A DNA stretch of 48,903 nucleotides from JAALKW01 sp963974485 (GCA_963974485.1 CAXBBS010000012.1:1-48903); one strand, 5' to 3'; shown: positions 1 through 7,712, numbered from the stretch's first letter. Notes: generated from the letters alone by a model not told the origin. Program-made: numbers and translations.

Positions 1-114
1 GTTTGAAGTTAAAATGGTTGCTTAGTGAGGTGTCCGTTTTATCGTGGCAAGATCATGCATCAATATTTTTAGGGACGATAATTTTAATTATGTGTTTAAG
101 GATGGAGATACTAT

Positions 115-567
115 ATGACCAATATATTAATTTCAATATTCGTAAGTTTATTTATAGTAGTCATAACCACTTTCTTATTTTATGAAATTTTAGGTTTTGT
201 GATGCGGTTAATAACAAATAAAAAATTAACGCCTAGATGGTTGCTACTCACATTAATCCTCGGGGTCTTTTGTGCTCATAGCGCCAGTGTAATAGCTTAT
301 GGTTTGGCATATTGGATATTAACTGGATTCTCTCACTACCCAAAACTGGAGGGAATAGATGCAAATAATATCGAAGCTTATTTGTATTATTCAGCAACAA
401 CCTACTCATCTTTAGGTATAGGTGATATATTTCCACGGGGTTGTTTAAGAATTATTACCAGTTTTGAAGTTATTAATGGCCTAACATTAATTGCTTGGTC
501 AGCAACATTTACTTATTTTTCTGTTCAAAAAATGTGGAATTCAAATATAAACTCACAAAAGACATAG
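115..567 (+). CDS. Small potassium-channel-like membrane protein
   Basis: A 150-residue membrane protein. Hydrophobic segments lie at about residues 4-28, 43-70 and 110-135. Between the last two is a pore-loop-like motif, TTYSSLGIGD (95-104), which resembles the TxGYGD selectivity filter of two-transmembrane potassium channels (Ion_trans_2), with Ile in place of the usual Tyr/Phe. The likely role is cation conductance across the inner membrane; the ion is not proven. The ATG at 115 has a GGAG about seven bases upstream. An open frame runs from the window edge to 185 and overlaps the start, but it has no recognisable domain. The gene stands alone and its neighbour, the multicopper oxidase, converges on it. 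Confidence 0.6.
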   Translation: MTNILISIFVSLFIVVITTFLFYEILGFVMRLITNKKLTPRWLLLTLILGVFCAHSASVIAYGLAYWILTGFSHYPKLEGIDANNIEAYLYYSATTYSSLGIGDIFPRGCLRIITSFEVINGLTLIAWSATFTYFSVQKMWNSNINSQKT

Positions 568-702
568 CATGCTCTATCCATCAAAATTAGAATGGCCAGT
601 AACCCTAAAACCCATTTTTATAGGGCTTTACAGTGTCATCATTCTATTCGCAAGAAGCTTCTAATTTACTCACTTTCAAAGAAGGTAATTAGCATATTAC
701 AA

Positions 703-2088
703 TTACTTTATTTGAATAAATGTCATCATCCCGGAGCGCATATGATAAAGCATGTGACAATGTATAAACCATTTTCCACTGGCATTGGCCTTCATTACAA
801 CCGATACACTTGAGTTTGGAGCAACATATACAGTATCCCGAATAGCACCATTAATAATTGGTTTACCATCGATAGCAATAATTTTAAAGACATGCCCGTG
901 AATATGTATGGGGTGGGACATATCTGTATTATTAGCAATATGAAGGGTATAACCTTTGCTTTTGATTAGATTTATAGGTTCTACATTCGGCCATGACTGT
1001 CCATTAATCTGCCACATGTATTTTTTCATATCACCGCTTAAACTAAGGTTAACCGTTTCAATAGAATTGAAATCGGTTAGCTCCTTACCCGCAGCATGTA
1101 TCTTTTGAGATTGCTGGTAGTTAAATTCTTGTGAATTATGTAAGGAGCGCTCAGATATATTAGTTACTTTATTATCACCTGTGTAAAGGATTATTCCTGT
1201 TTGATTATTCTTTCCTTCAACTTGGCCTAAAATTTGGAAAACGCCACCAGATTTAGGTATTTTCAGTTCAACATCCATCCTTTGAGCAATGGATAATTGA
1301 AACAAGTTCCCTTTAAGCGGTTCTATTTTATTACCATCTACGGCAACAGCAGTACCAATGAGGCTGCCTAGGTTTATCCAAAAGTTGCTGGCGGCAGAGC
1401 CATTGATGAATCTTAATCGATAAACTTCGCCAGGCACGACCTTTTTAGTGACTGGATTATGAACATCGTGGTAATTTGTTAAAAACGCATCATAATCAAC
1501 ATCATTTAAATCAGGTTCTGCTTCTTTTTTATCAGTGCGTTTTACATTACTCATATCCATTTTCATATCACCCATACTTCCGGCATCCTTTTTTAAATAT
1601 TCCATGATTTTTTCAGGTGATCGAAAACTAAAATCTTGGAACATAATGACTATATCATTATTAGGATTATACCCTTTAGGATATATAATCAACGGTGCCT
1701 CGACATAAGTCTGTTCTTGAAAACCATAATGAGAGTGCATCCAAAAAGTACCACTCTGTTTAAGCTTATAAGAATAATGATAACTTTCACCAGGCTGAAT
1801 GAATGGCTGAGTTAGCTCCGTACCGTCTTGATTGTTAGGCAACAACATACCATGCCAATGCAATACCGTTGGATATTTAAGTTTATTTTTAACTGTTACA
1901 TTAAATTGGTCACCTTCAACACCATAATATCCCCAGGTACCATCAGGTTGAACCACTGTATTGACCATCACCTCTTTGCCATTAACATTAATTTTTTTGA
2001 CAGTTACTAAGAGTTCAATATTCTTGGAAAAACTCATACCACTAAATAATAAAGTAAGTATCATGAAAAAAAATTTAATTTTATGCAT
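703..2088 (-). CDS. Exported multicopper oxidase (CopA/CueO-like)
   Basis: A 461-residue protein with an N-terminal signal sequence (about 1-21) and all four copper-ligand motifs of multicopper oxidases in order: HWHG (77-80), WMHSH (116-120), HPIHIHGH (392-399) and HCHMLYH (443-449). These make up the type 1 site and the type 2/3 trinuclear cluster, so the enzyme is probably active. A Met/Asp patch, MGDMKMDMS (about 172-180), resembles methionine-rich copper-binding loops. The expected role is periplasmic oxidation of Cu(I), or of phenolic or metal substrates, giving copper tolerance. The start has AGGAATAAAT directly before ATG. It is transcribed divergently from a cysteine-rich exported peptide, which fits a copper-handling pair. 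The exact substrate cannot be told from sequence. Confidence 0.9.
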   Translation of the reverse strand: MHKIKFFFMILTLLFSGMSFSKNIELLVTVKKINVNGKEVMVNTVVQPDGTWGYYGVEGDQFNVTVKNKLKYPTVLHWHGMLLPNNQDGTELTQPFIQPGESYHYSYKLKQSGTFWMHSHYGFQEQTYVEAPLIIYPKGYNPNNDIVIMFQDFSFRSPEKIMEYLKKDAGSMGDMKMDMSNVKRTDKKEAEPDLNDVDYDAFLTNYHDVHNPVTKKVVPGEVYRLRFINGSAASNFWINLGSLIGTAVAVDGNKIEPLKGNLFQLSIAQRMDVELKIPKSGGVFQILGQVEGKNNQTGIILYTGDNKVTNISERSLHNSQEFNYQQSQKIHAAGKELTDFNSIETVNLSLSGDMKKYMWQINGQSWPNVEPINLIKSKGYTLHIANNTDMSHPIHIHGHVFKIIAIDGKPIINGAIRDTVYVAPNSSVSVVMKANASGKWFIHCHMLYHMRSGMMTFIQIK

Positions 2089-2628
2089 ATTTATTCCTAT
2101 AAATACATTGAAACGACAATAACGTTACAAGCTTTACAAACTACTTAGTCATGAACTTAACGAAATTTAAGCTTGAAAAGGGAGGCTCATAACATGAATC
2201 TTATGGCCACCTTTAATTTCCAACTAAACGCGCACTTAAGAGACATATATATTGATGTGGATTTCCTGACTCCATCGTTATTTAATATGAGTGTAGTATA
2301 TGTCAGTGATCTTTGAAAATGATCTACATAAATCACCAACACTATAAGCTCGCCTTGCAAAAACCCATTCGGGATCTACCAATATAGATCCGTCTTTTTA
2401 TTTGTAATTTTGCCTGTATGTATCGCATTGTTAAATTTTAAAAAATAACCAAATTAGCAATTCGATACCGACAGGTTATAATCATCTAAATTATGCAGCA
2501 CTTACCTGTGATATAGAGAAGACAGGAACATTTGGCATGATTTTAATTATTTTTTTGTTCATAATGTGTGCTTGAACCACATTGAATATGCTAAAATAAA
2601 ATCGAACTCTAATTAAGGAATTTTCTTT
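2089..2628. other. Intergenic region between multicopper oxidase and Cys-rich peptide
   Basis: 540 bases separating two divergent genes. It contains an IS91-type transposase remnant (2322-2387, listed separately). A 40-codon open frame at 2194-2316 has a good AAGGGAGG ribosome site, but its product has no recognisable domain and it may be a gene stub. No CueR-type or CopY-type operator was recognised. Promoters for both divergent genes must lie here, but I cannot place them with confidence. Confidence 0.5.
2322..2387 (+). pseudogene. C-terminal remnant of an IS91-family transposase
   Basis: Read in frame from 2322, this stretch encodes 21 residues ending KLALQKPIRDLPI and a TAG stop. The intact IS91-family transposase at 9164-10351 ends QLALQKQIRVYPI and TAG. 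The DNA similarity continues past the stop (tagatcc, then c/atcttttt, then a T-rich tract before ttgcc). Only the 3' end of the gene and the adjoining terminus remain, so this is a relic of a second, related element. No upstream homology was visible by eye. Confidence 0.75.
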
Positions 2629-2796
2629 ATGAAAAAAACATCTTTTGCAGTAGCCACATTGCTTTCCTGCCTCTCACTTGCTTTCATTGTCCCAGCAAGT
2701 TATGCCAACTCAAAAACCACATCGAATACTTTATGCCATACATGTAAAGCATGCAGTTGTTGTAATCAGTGTAGCGCATGCGATAAATGTAAATAA
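2629..2796 (+). CDS. Exported cysteine-rich mini-peptide, metallothionein-like
   Basis: A 55-residue product, too short for ordinary gene calling. Residues 1-26 form a clear signal peptide (MKKTSFAVATLL, hydrophobic core, then PASYA before the likely cut). The mature part of about 29 residues carries eight cysteines in its last 21 residues, in CxxC/CxC spacing: CHTCKACSCCNQCSACDKC. A ninth cysteine sits in the signal peptide. The start is preceded by AAGGAA with eight-base spacing. Such dense cysteine spacing is typical of metal-thiolate clusters, so I infer a periplasmic or secreted copper or zinc scavenger. The divergent multicopper oxidase supports copper. Disulfide-bonded toxin or bacteriocin is the main alternative. 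Confidence 0.7.
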   Translation: MKKTSFAVATLLSCLSLAFIVPASYANSKTTSNTLCHTCKACSCCNQCSACDKCK

Positions 2797-3142
2797 ACAC
2801 ATGGATTAATGTTCTCTCGAAAACTATAATGGCTGTCAATAATTCAGACAGATTGTCTATGAGTTTAATCCCTCATGATTTAAAACGAAAGAGGGAGCCA
2901 ATCAAAACAAGTGGCCATAAACAGTGCATTAAAACCCTCTAATGGTGATATTCCCGATTACCACCATTAAGGAATTTGAATCTAACGTGAATTCAACTAA
3001 CTAATGCAACCACCTCTATTTTTCACTATAAATACACCAAACCAACATTATAGAAGTTTCCTGGCTCGTGATGGCATCACAATGCTCAATCTACCCTAAC
3101 TTCTACATGCAATACACCATTCATGTCATAAGGAAAAACACC
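2797..3142. other. Intergenic region upstream of the ankyrin gene
   Basis: About 350 bases without a convincing gene. An 8-bp perfect inverted repeat, TAATGGTG (2940-2947) and CACCATTA (2962-2969), is not followed by a T-run, so it is not an obvious terminator. Nothing else stands out. Confidence 0.4.
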
Positions 3143-3226
3143 ATGCCATATAAACCAAGGTTTTTTTCATGTACAGTGCGTTTATTTAGAACACGGGTGA
3201 GGCGTGTATGTTTACTGAGTTATTAA
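3143..3226 (+). CDS. Possible 27-residue leader peptide
   Basis: A short frame starts at an ATG preceded by AAGGA with eight-base spacing, encodes a basic 27-residue peptide (MPYKPRFFSCTVRLF...), and ends 19 bases inside the ankyrin gene in another frame. The overlap would allow translational coupling. The peptide itself has no recognisable domain and may be chance. Confidence 0.25.
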   Translation: MPYKPRFFSCTVRLFRTRVRRVCLLSY

Positions 3227-4716
3227 ATCGAATTTATGGTTTATTGAATAGACTTTATGGCATGGTTAGCGCTGTATTTTACCCTATGACACCAACCGCT
3301 AGTGCCCAAGAATTGGAACGCGCCCTCCTAATAAACGATGATAATGCAATTGACCGAATCCTTAACTTGCCACCCGAGCAAATGCCTGATTTAATAGCAT
3401 TAAAAGACGCCCTAAAAATGAGCTTAAAAAGAGGCTGTGCAAGTTATGCCTTAACAAAAAATTGTACCCCATCTATTATTAACCAAGCCTTGATTGAATG
3501 CTTACGAGAGGAAGCATGGGATGTGATCGCCTGGATGACTCTCATGCCTTCACTACATGACAACCTAGATGAACCAACTATCAATACGATCACTTTACTC
3601 GTGGCACAAGCTTCCCAATGGTATTGGTTAGATGACATACTCAAATATAAAAGCATAGCGCAAAAGATTCACTCGACTACCATGAGCCAAGTATTACTGC
3701 TTGCCATACGCTTAAACACAAAAAGATACGAAATAAATATAGACGTTAAATTAATAGAGCAGCTCATCAATTTAAATGACGAACAAAGACCAGATGTGTC
3801 ATCTATTCAAGCATCCCAACTTGAGGCAATTAAAATGGGCCGAACAAAAACTGTTCGTGCATTTCAATCACTGCCTGAATCTCATCAACCGAATATTGAG
3901 TCAATCATTGATGCTGTAAAAAGAGCTGCTCAATTACAAAATTATGGAACAGTAGTTCACCTGGTTGGCATTATACCAAGTGATAGGCGCCTTGATATAT
4001 TAGAAGCATTGTCAGAAGAGGATAGTAATAGCTCTTCGTTAAGCTTAGGTGAGCCCAAAAAAAGAAACACGCTTCACTGGGCTGTATGTCGCAATGCTAC
4101 AGAAGACCTTTACACTATTTTAAATGCATTGAGTGAACCAGAACGTTTTATTCTAATAACAAAAATGCCTAACAACGCATTCTATGATCATAGTTATTCC
4201 CCCCTGATAACAGCCTCCATCACAGGGCGTGGTGAAAACTTAACAATCCTGTTGAATTCTCTTTCTGAGACACACAAACTGGAAGCTATACTCCCTAAAA
4301 AAATAACTATATATACGCCATTTTACTCCTATGGGCGAATAAAAAAAGAAACCCTTTCCGCCTTGTTATCTGTGCTTTTCGGTGAAAATCAAAATTTACA
4401 TGATGCTTATAATGAGCTTTGTAGAAAGTGCGATATCAATAGCCTTAACGCCTTACGCAATCACTTCCTGAGAACTAACTACCCGACTAAAGCCCAAAGT
4501 TATTTAAGCTTTTTTACACCTTCTTTTTCCATTCCAGGACATCCATTAGAACCCGAAGAGTTAAATTTAATCGTACGCGTTGTATTATATGAAAGGTATA
4601 GTGATTATGACTATATTCAACGTGGCGCAATAGAAGATAGAATAACGGCATATCTTGCTTCCAGGACTGAAGAAGATCCTAAGTTTGTGCGAGCCCTGAC
4701 AAATGAAAACAGATGA
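3208..4716 (+). CDS. Ankyrin-repeat-like protein, possible secreted effector
   Basis: A 502-residue soluble protein with no signal peptide. Two segments match the ankyrin consensus loosely: NTLHWAVCRNATEDLYTILN from about residue 287 and SPLITASITGRGENLTILLN from about residue 331. The rest is helical, with several repeated units of about 35 residues containing LP.E...D/N (for example LPPEQMPD near residue 51 and LPESHQPN near residue 226), suggesting degenerate helical repeats throughout. In Legionella such proteins are often Dot/Icm effectors, but no secretion signal can be proven here; the last 30 residues are charged (SRTEEDPKF). The start ATG has GAGG six bases upstream. It is monocistronic. 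Confidence 0.6.
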   Translation: MFTELLNRIYGLLNRLYGMVSAVFYPMTPTASAQELERALLINDDNAIDRILNLPPEQMPDLIALKDALKMSLKRGCASYALTKNCTPSIINQALIECLREEAWDVIAWMTLMPSLHDNLDEPTINTITLLVAQASQWYWLDDILKYKSIAQKIHSTTMSQVLLLAIRLNTKRYEINIDVKLIEQLINLNDEQRPDVSSIQASQLEAIKMGRTKTVRAFQSLPESHQPNIESIIDAVKRAAQLQNYGTVVHLVGIIPSDRRLDILEALSEEDSNSSSLSLGEPKKRNTLHWAVCRNATEDLYTILNALSEPERFILITKMPNNAFYDHSYSPLITASITGRGENLTILLNSLSETHKLEAILPKKITIYTPFYSYGRIKKETLSALLSVLFGENQNLHDAYNELCRKCDINSLNALRNHFLRTNYPTKAQSYLSFFTPSFSIPGHPLEPEELNLIVRVVLYERYSDYDYIQRGAIEDRITAYLASRTEEDPKFVRALTNENR

Positions 4717-4961
4717 CTTGCGCCATCATCAACAGGTTCGACGGGGTATTTTTGCGAGCGTAAACTCGCACCAGTGTCAGGTTAGAATCTATAAGCCTCG
4801 TCACAAACCGTCAGATAATTAAAAACAAGAGCCTATTCTGACACTTTTAGGAGAAACTGCCGACGTCAGTCTAGGGTATACTCTAAATGAACACAGCCAT
4901 CACCGAAGCAAGTTTTTTGTAATACATGCATTACATGTTATACTTGTAGTAAGAATTACCT
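4717..4961. other. Intergenic region with toxin-antitoxin promoter
   Basis: No gene. A short hairpin GCGAG/CTCGC lies near 4755-4770. The last 45 bases hold the promoter and operator of the following toxin-antitoxin operon. Confidence 0.4.
4917..4944 (+). promoter_or_regulatory. Promoter and operator of the toxin-antitoxin operon
   Basis: TTGTAA (4917-4922) and TATACT (4939-4944) with a 16-base spacer make a sigma70-type promoter. An inverted repeat GTAAT-acatgc-ATTAC (4919-4934) overlaps the -35 element and spacer, the place where a ribbon-helix-helix antitoxin normally binds to autorepress. Confidence 0.55.
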
Positions 4962-4973
4962 ATGGAGACAAAC

Positions 4974-5186
4974 ATGCTAGCCGTACGATTACCCGAGCAG
5001 CTTGAGAATAGGCTATCAGAACTCTCAAAGGAAACGCACCGTTCTAAAAGCTTTTATGTGAAACAAGCATTATCATCCTTTTTAGATGATCATGAAGATC
5101 GCTTAATTGCCATATCTCGACTTGAAGAAAACAACCCAAGAATATCTTTGGAAGAAATGGAGCGTCGACTTGACTTGGAAGATTGA
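4974..5186 (+). CDS. RelB/ParD-type ribbon-helix-helix antitoxin
   Basis: A roughly 70-residue protein beginning MLAVRLPEQLENRLSELS, a classic MetJ/Arc ribbon-helix-helix strand and helix, followed by SKSFYVKQALSSFLDDHE and an acidic C-terminal tail (EEMERRLDLED) of the kind that binds and blocks the toxin. I chose ATG 4974 over the in-frame ATG 4962 because GGAG sits six bases before 4974, while 4962 has no good ribosome site. The protein is expected to neutralise the downstream RelE-type RNase and, with it, repress the promoter. Confidence 0.85.
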   Translation: MLAVRLPEQLENRLSELSKETHRSKSFYVKQALSSFLDDHEDRLIAISRLEENNPRISLEEMERRLDLED

Positions 5187-5436
5187 GTTCGACACCAGCG
5201 TTGAAAAGGACCTAAAGAAGCTTGGACATACGGCCCAGAAAAAAATTATACAATACATCAAAGAAAAGATCTTACCTGCTGAAAACCCTCGCCTATTGGG
5301 AAAATCACTATCCGGAAAACTCAGTGATATTTGGCGGTATCGCGTCGGTGATTATCGCCTCTTAGCAAAAATAGAAGATGATCAATTTGTAATACTTGTT
5401 ATACACGTAGGTCATAGAAAAGATGTTTATCGATGA
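5170..5436 (+). CDS. RelE/ParE-family toxin
   Basis: An 88-residue protein with the RelE-superfamily layout: start MTWKIEFDTSVEKDLKKLG, then NPRLLGKSLSGKLSDIWRYRVGDYRLLAKI and a C-terminal strand ending VIHVGHRKDVYR. The basic and aromatic residues WRYR, GDYR and HRKDVY are the ones usually needed for ribosome-dependent mRNA cleavage. No ATG exists near the N-terminus. TTG 5170 gives the canonical start and has GGAG seven bases before it, inside the antitoxin gene; the two genes overlap by 17 bases, so translation is probably coupled. Likely role: plasmid maintenance by post-segregational killing. Confidence 0.85.
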   Translation: MTWKIEFDTSVEKDLKKLGHTAQKKIIQYIKEKILPAENPRLLGKSLSGKLSDIWRYRVGDYRLLAKIEDDQFVILVIHVGHRKDVYR

Positions 5437-5440
5437 GTTG

Positions 5441-5479
5441 TGTGTGGCGCTTTGATAGTTTTAGTAATGGCGCCACACA
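5441..5479. terminator. Hairpin between converging relE-like and umuC genes
   Basis: A perfect 10-bp stem, TGTGTGGCGC (5441-5450) and GCGCCACACA (5470-5479), with a 19-base loop. It lies between two convergent genes, so a bidirectional terminator is the simplest reading. Neither side has a long T-run, so another structural role is possible. Confidence 0.5.
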
Positions 5480-5488
5480 TAGGTATAA

Positions 5489-6733
5489 TTAAAGCTTCAC
5501 TACCGGCAAATCCGACCAGCTGGTTGTATATTTTGGCGAACACCATTGTCGTTTAGATAGTTCTACTTGATTGAACCCGCTTGAAGCAATACTAATACTG
5601 GAACTTCCAAAGCGCCGATTAATAAGATCATATGTTTGCATAAGCGTATCGGAACATTTTGGAGCTTCACTCCATATATCAAGCTGTTGTTGATTCTTTG
5701 GCGTGATTTCATCCAAATATACGCCTACTTTTTTATATGCATATCCTGATTTAAAAATATGTTCCAGTATCGTACGTGCCGTGTGAGTAATTAGGCGGAT
5801 ATCACTGCTTGGACAAGCCAGCTTCATACTACTCGAGCCCTTGTATTGCTTAACATCAGCTCCGAACTGACTGGTTCTTAAGAAAACTCCAACCCGCCCA
5901 CACACAGACCCCTGCTTTCTTAACTTACCCGAAGCAACATCACAAAAAGACGCTAATGCTTGCATTACCGGGTTGAACTCTGCCTCTGTGGTAGAAAAAC
6001 TACGTGAACTCATGATGCCCTTCTTGGCTTCATGCGTATGTGTGACAACACAAGATGTTCCGCTCAGTTCCAAGATAACTTGAGCAAGCGTCACGTTAAA
6101 CTGCTTTTTCATATAGTTCGGGCAAGAGTCTTTTAACTCACCTGCTGTATTGATTCCACGTTGCATCAGTTTGGTGGACCATTGCCTCCCTACCCCCCAA
6201 ACATCTGATACATGTTTTTGATACAACCAGTGCTCTTGGTCGGTAATATTAAAATACGAGCACTTTAAGTCTTTTTTAGCAATTTGGTTCGCAAGCTTAG
6301 CCAGCGTTTTTGTTTTTCCAACGCCAATCGAAACAGGTATACCGGTATATCTCAAAATCTTTTCATGTAGTTGAAGGAAAAAAGGCATCATGTCTGATTC
6401 AGAAAGGCCGTCTAAGTTTAAAAATGCTTCATCAATCGAATAAATATCAACCTCAGGCCAGTTCTCCTCCAAAATGCTCATCACACGATTCGACATATCG
6501 CCATACAGTGCATAATTCGATGAAAATACGTGTATCCCCTTTGATTGGCATAGCCGCTTAATTTCAAAGAAAGGCTGGCCCATCTTAATATTAAGCGCTT
6601 TTGCCTCATTCGAGCGAGCAATAACACAGCCATCATTATTTGATAGGACAATGATGGGTTGATTTGAAAGGCGAGGATTAAAAACACGCTCACATGAAGC
6701 ATAAAAATTATTGCAATCAACGATAGCAAACAT
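5489..6733 (-). CDS. umuC: UmuC-like Y-family DNA polymerase V subunit
   Basis: A 414-residue Y-family translesion polymerase, close to the usual 422 residues of UmuC. Catalytic metal ligands are visible: D6 in FAIVDCNNFYASCERVF, and D101-E102 in YSIDEAF (98-104). IPVSIGVGKTKTLAKLANQ is the palm/thumb signature, and VWGVGRQW the helix-hairpin-helix. The little-finger domain follows, with the typical UmuC C-terminus. With UmuD' it copies damaged DNA, raising mutation rate and damage survival. It starts three bases after umuD stops, so both are one operon. Plasmid-borne homologues such as MucAB, ImpAB and RumAB are well known. Confidence 0.95.
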   Translation of the reverse strand: MFAIVDCNNFYASCERVFNPRLSNQPIIVLSNNDGCVIARSNEAKALNIKMGQPFFEIKRLCQSKGIHVFSSNYALYGDMSNRVMSILEENWPEVDIYSIDEAFLNLDGLSESDMMPFFLQLHEKILRYTGIPVSIGVGKTKTLAKLANQIAKKDLKCSYFNITDQEHWLYQKHVSDVWGVGRQWSTKLMQRGINTAGELKDSCPNYMKKQFNVTLAQVILELSGTSCVVTHTHEAKKGIMSSRSFSTTEAEFNPVMQALASFCDVASGKLRKQGSVCGRVGVFLRTSQFGADVKQYKGSSSMKLACPSSDIRLITHTARTILEHIFKSGYAYKKVGVYLDEITPKNQQQLDIWSEAPKCSDTLMQTYDLINRRFGSSSISIASSGFNQVELSKRQWCSPKYTTSWSDLPVVKL

Positions 6734-6736
6734 ATC

Positions 6737-7240
6737 TTACACCTTGTGGATGACGCTGGTTACAACACCCCAGATAACCGACTCAGAAAAAGCATTGATA
6801 TCAATGTCATTGTAATCTGGATTGTCGGGTTGAAGCTTAGTAACCCCTTCCATTTGATACAACCGTTTAACCGTTAACTCACCATCAATGGCTGCAATCA
6901 CAATTTTACCGTGCGTAGGCGTTATACTCTTATCAACAATGAGGATATCTCCAGATTGAATACCTGCATTCAGCATTGATTCACCTTTTGCGCGTACAAG
7001 AAACGTTGCGGCCGGCTTCTTAATTAGATATTCATTTAAATCGAGTAATGATTCGATGTAATCATCTGCGGGGGACGGGAATCCGGCAGAAACAGAACTG
7101 CTATAAAGCGGGATTTTTATCCTGTCAGTGCCTATCAAACATTGTTTAACCAAAAGCTGTTTGGATTCAGGGATACGGACAACAACCGTAGGTTCTTTCT
7201 TTGGGCGACCAGAGCCAACTCTTGTTCCACCTCGTGCCAT
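6737..7240 (-). CDS. umuD: UmuD-like self-cleaving polymerase subunit with N-terminal extension
   Basis: A 167-residue S24/LexA-type protease protein. The cleavage site is A52-G53 (SSSVSAGFPSP), the nucleophile S88 in GESML and the general base K125 in LTVKRL, so RecA-stimulated self-cleavage to UmuD' should work. It is about 28 residues longer than E. coli UmuD. The extension starts MARGGTRVGSGRPKKEP, whose GRPKK resembles an AT-hook, and may bind DNA. The start ATG is at 7240; an operator-like dyad lies just upstream. It is the first gene of the umuDC operon. Confidence 0.93.
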   Translation of the reverse strand: MARGGTRVGSGRPKKEPTVVVRIPESKQLLVKQCLIGTDRIKIPLYSSSVSAGFPSPADDYIESLLDLNEYLIKKPAATFLVRAKGESMLNAGIQSGDILIVDKSITPTHGKIVIAAIDGELTVKRLYQMEGVTKLQPDNPDYNDIDINAFSESVIWGVVTSVIHKV

Positions 7241-7252
7241 AGGACTTCACTT

Positions 7253-7275
7253 TTGATTTGTGTAACATAAATCAA
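7253..7275 (-). promoter_or_regulatory. Operator-like dyad upstream of umuDC
   Basis: Perfect 7-bp inverted repeat TTGATTT (7253-7259) and AAATCAA (7269-7275) around a 9-base centre, starting 12 bases upstream of the umuD ATG. It sits where an SOS box would be, yet it does not match the enterobacterial LexA consensus CTGT-N8-ACAG. It is probably the binding site of another repressor. Confidence 0.5.
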
Positions 7276-7444
7276 GTGTAGTCCCTGAAAGACAATATTG
7301 CTAACTTATTATTCCGACAAACCATTATTCAGAGCCTGTTGATAACAGTTAACAACAAGCGTAAGTCAGTAATAATGAGGTTTGTCGACTAAACACAGGA
7401 AATCAACAAAGAACCACCTGTTAGGTTCAGGGCTTATCTTTCGC

Positions 7445-7453
7445 TTATCCACA
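7445..7453 (+). promoter_or_regulatory. Perfect DnaA box
   Basis: TTATCCACA is identical to the strongest E. coli DnaA-binding site. It forms the left part of an inverted repeat, CTTATCC (7444-7450) and GGATAAG (7462-7468). A single box can be chance, but its place in a structured non-coding region makes an origin plausible. Confidence 0.45.
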
Positions 7454-7712
7454 AATTCTGGGGATAAGACTGTGAGAAAGCTGGTGTACGCTGTGAATGC
7501 CACCACGACAGACCGAAACTCCGCTATTTAACTACGTTCAATGAAAAACATCTTGCTTTGAGCGTTTCAAGGAGTAATCTTGTCCACTTTAAGTGGTTAT
7601 GCGGTGTTACGTCGCCAAAATCACATAGTGCTTATCAATAAATGTCCAAAAAAATCAATTTTTACGACACTGTCGATACAGTTTAGATTATGAAGAAAGT
7701 GAGGTTGTTTAT

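Larger units (their letters stand above)
7241..7712. other. Structured non-coding region with inverted repeats and a DnaA box
   Basis: 472 bases with no convincing gene. Contents in order: the umuDC operator; a long inverted repeat whose arms are 7315-7329 (CGACAAACCATTATT) and 7371-7387; a nested CTGTT-GAT-AACAG at 7336-7348; a perfect DnaA box TTATCCACA at 7445-7453 within CTTATCC/GGATAAG arms (7444-7466). The last 200 bases show nothing clear. A replication origin or a site-specific recombination site are both possible. Confidence 0.45.

Noticed and set aside
3..185. Open frame from the window edge overlapping the ion-channel start
   Set aside because: It has no ATG near the edge, no recognisable domain, and continues across the better-supported channel gene; it could be the end of a truncated gene but cannot be supported.
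592..813. Open frame on the plus strand at the 3' end of the multicopper oxidase
   Set aside because: It runs antisense through a gene with clear copper motifs and has no domain of its own.
2940..2969. Inverted repeat TAATGGTG/CACCATTA read as a terminator
   Set aside because: No T-run follows and the stem is AT-rich; it is left as an unexplained repeat.
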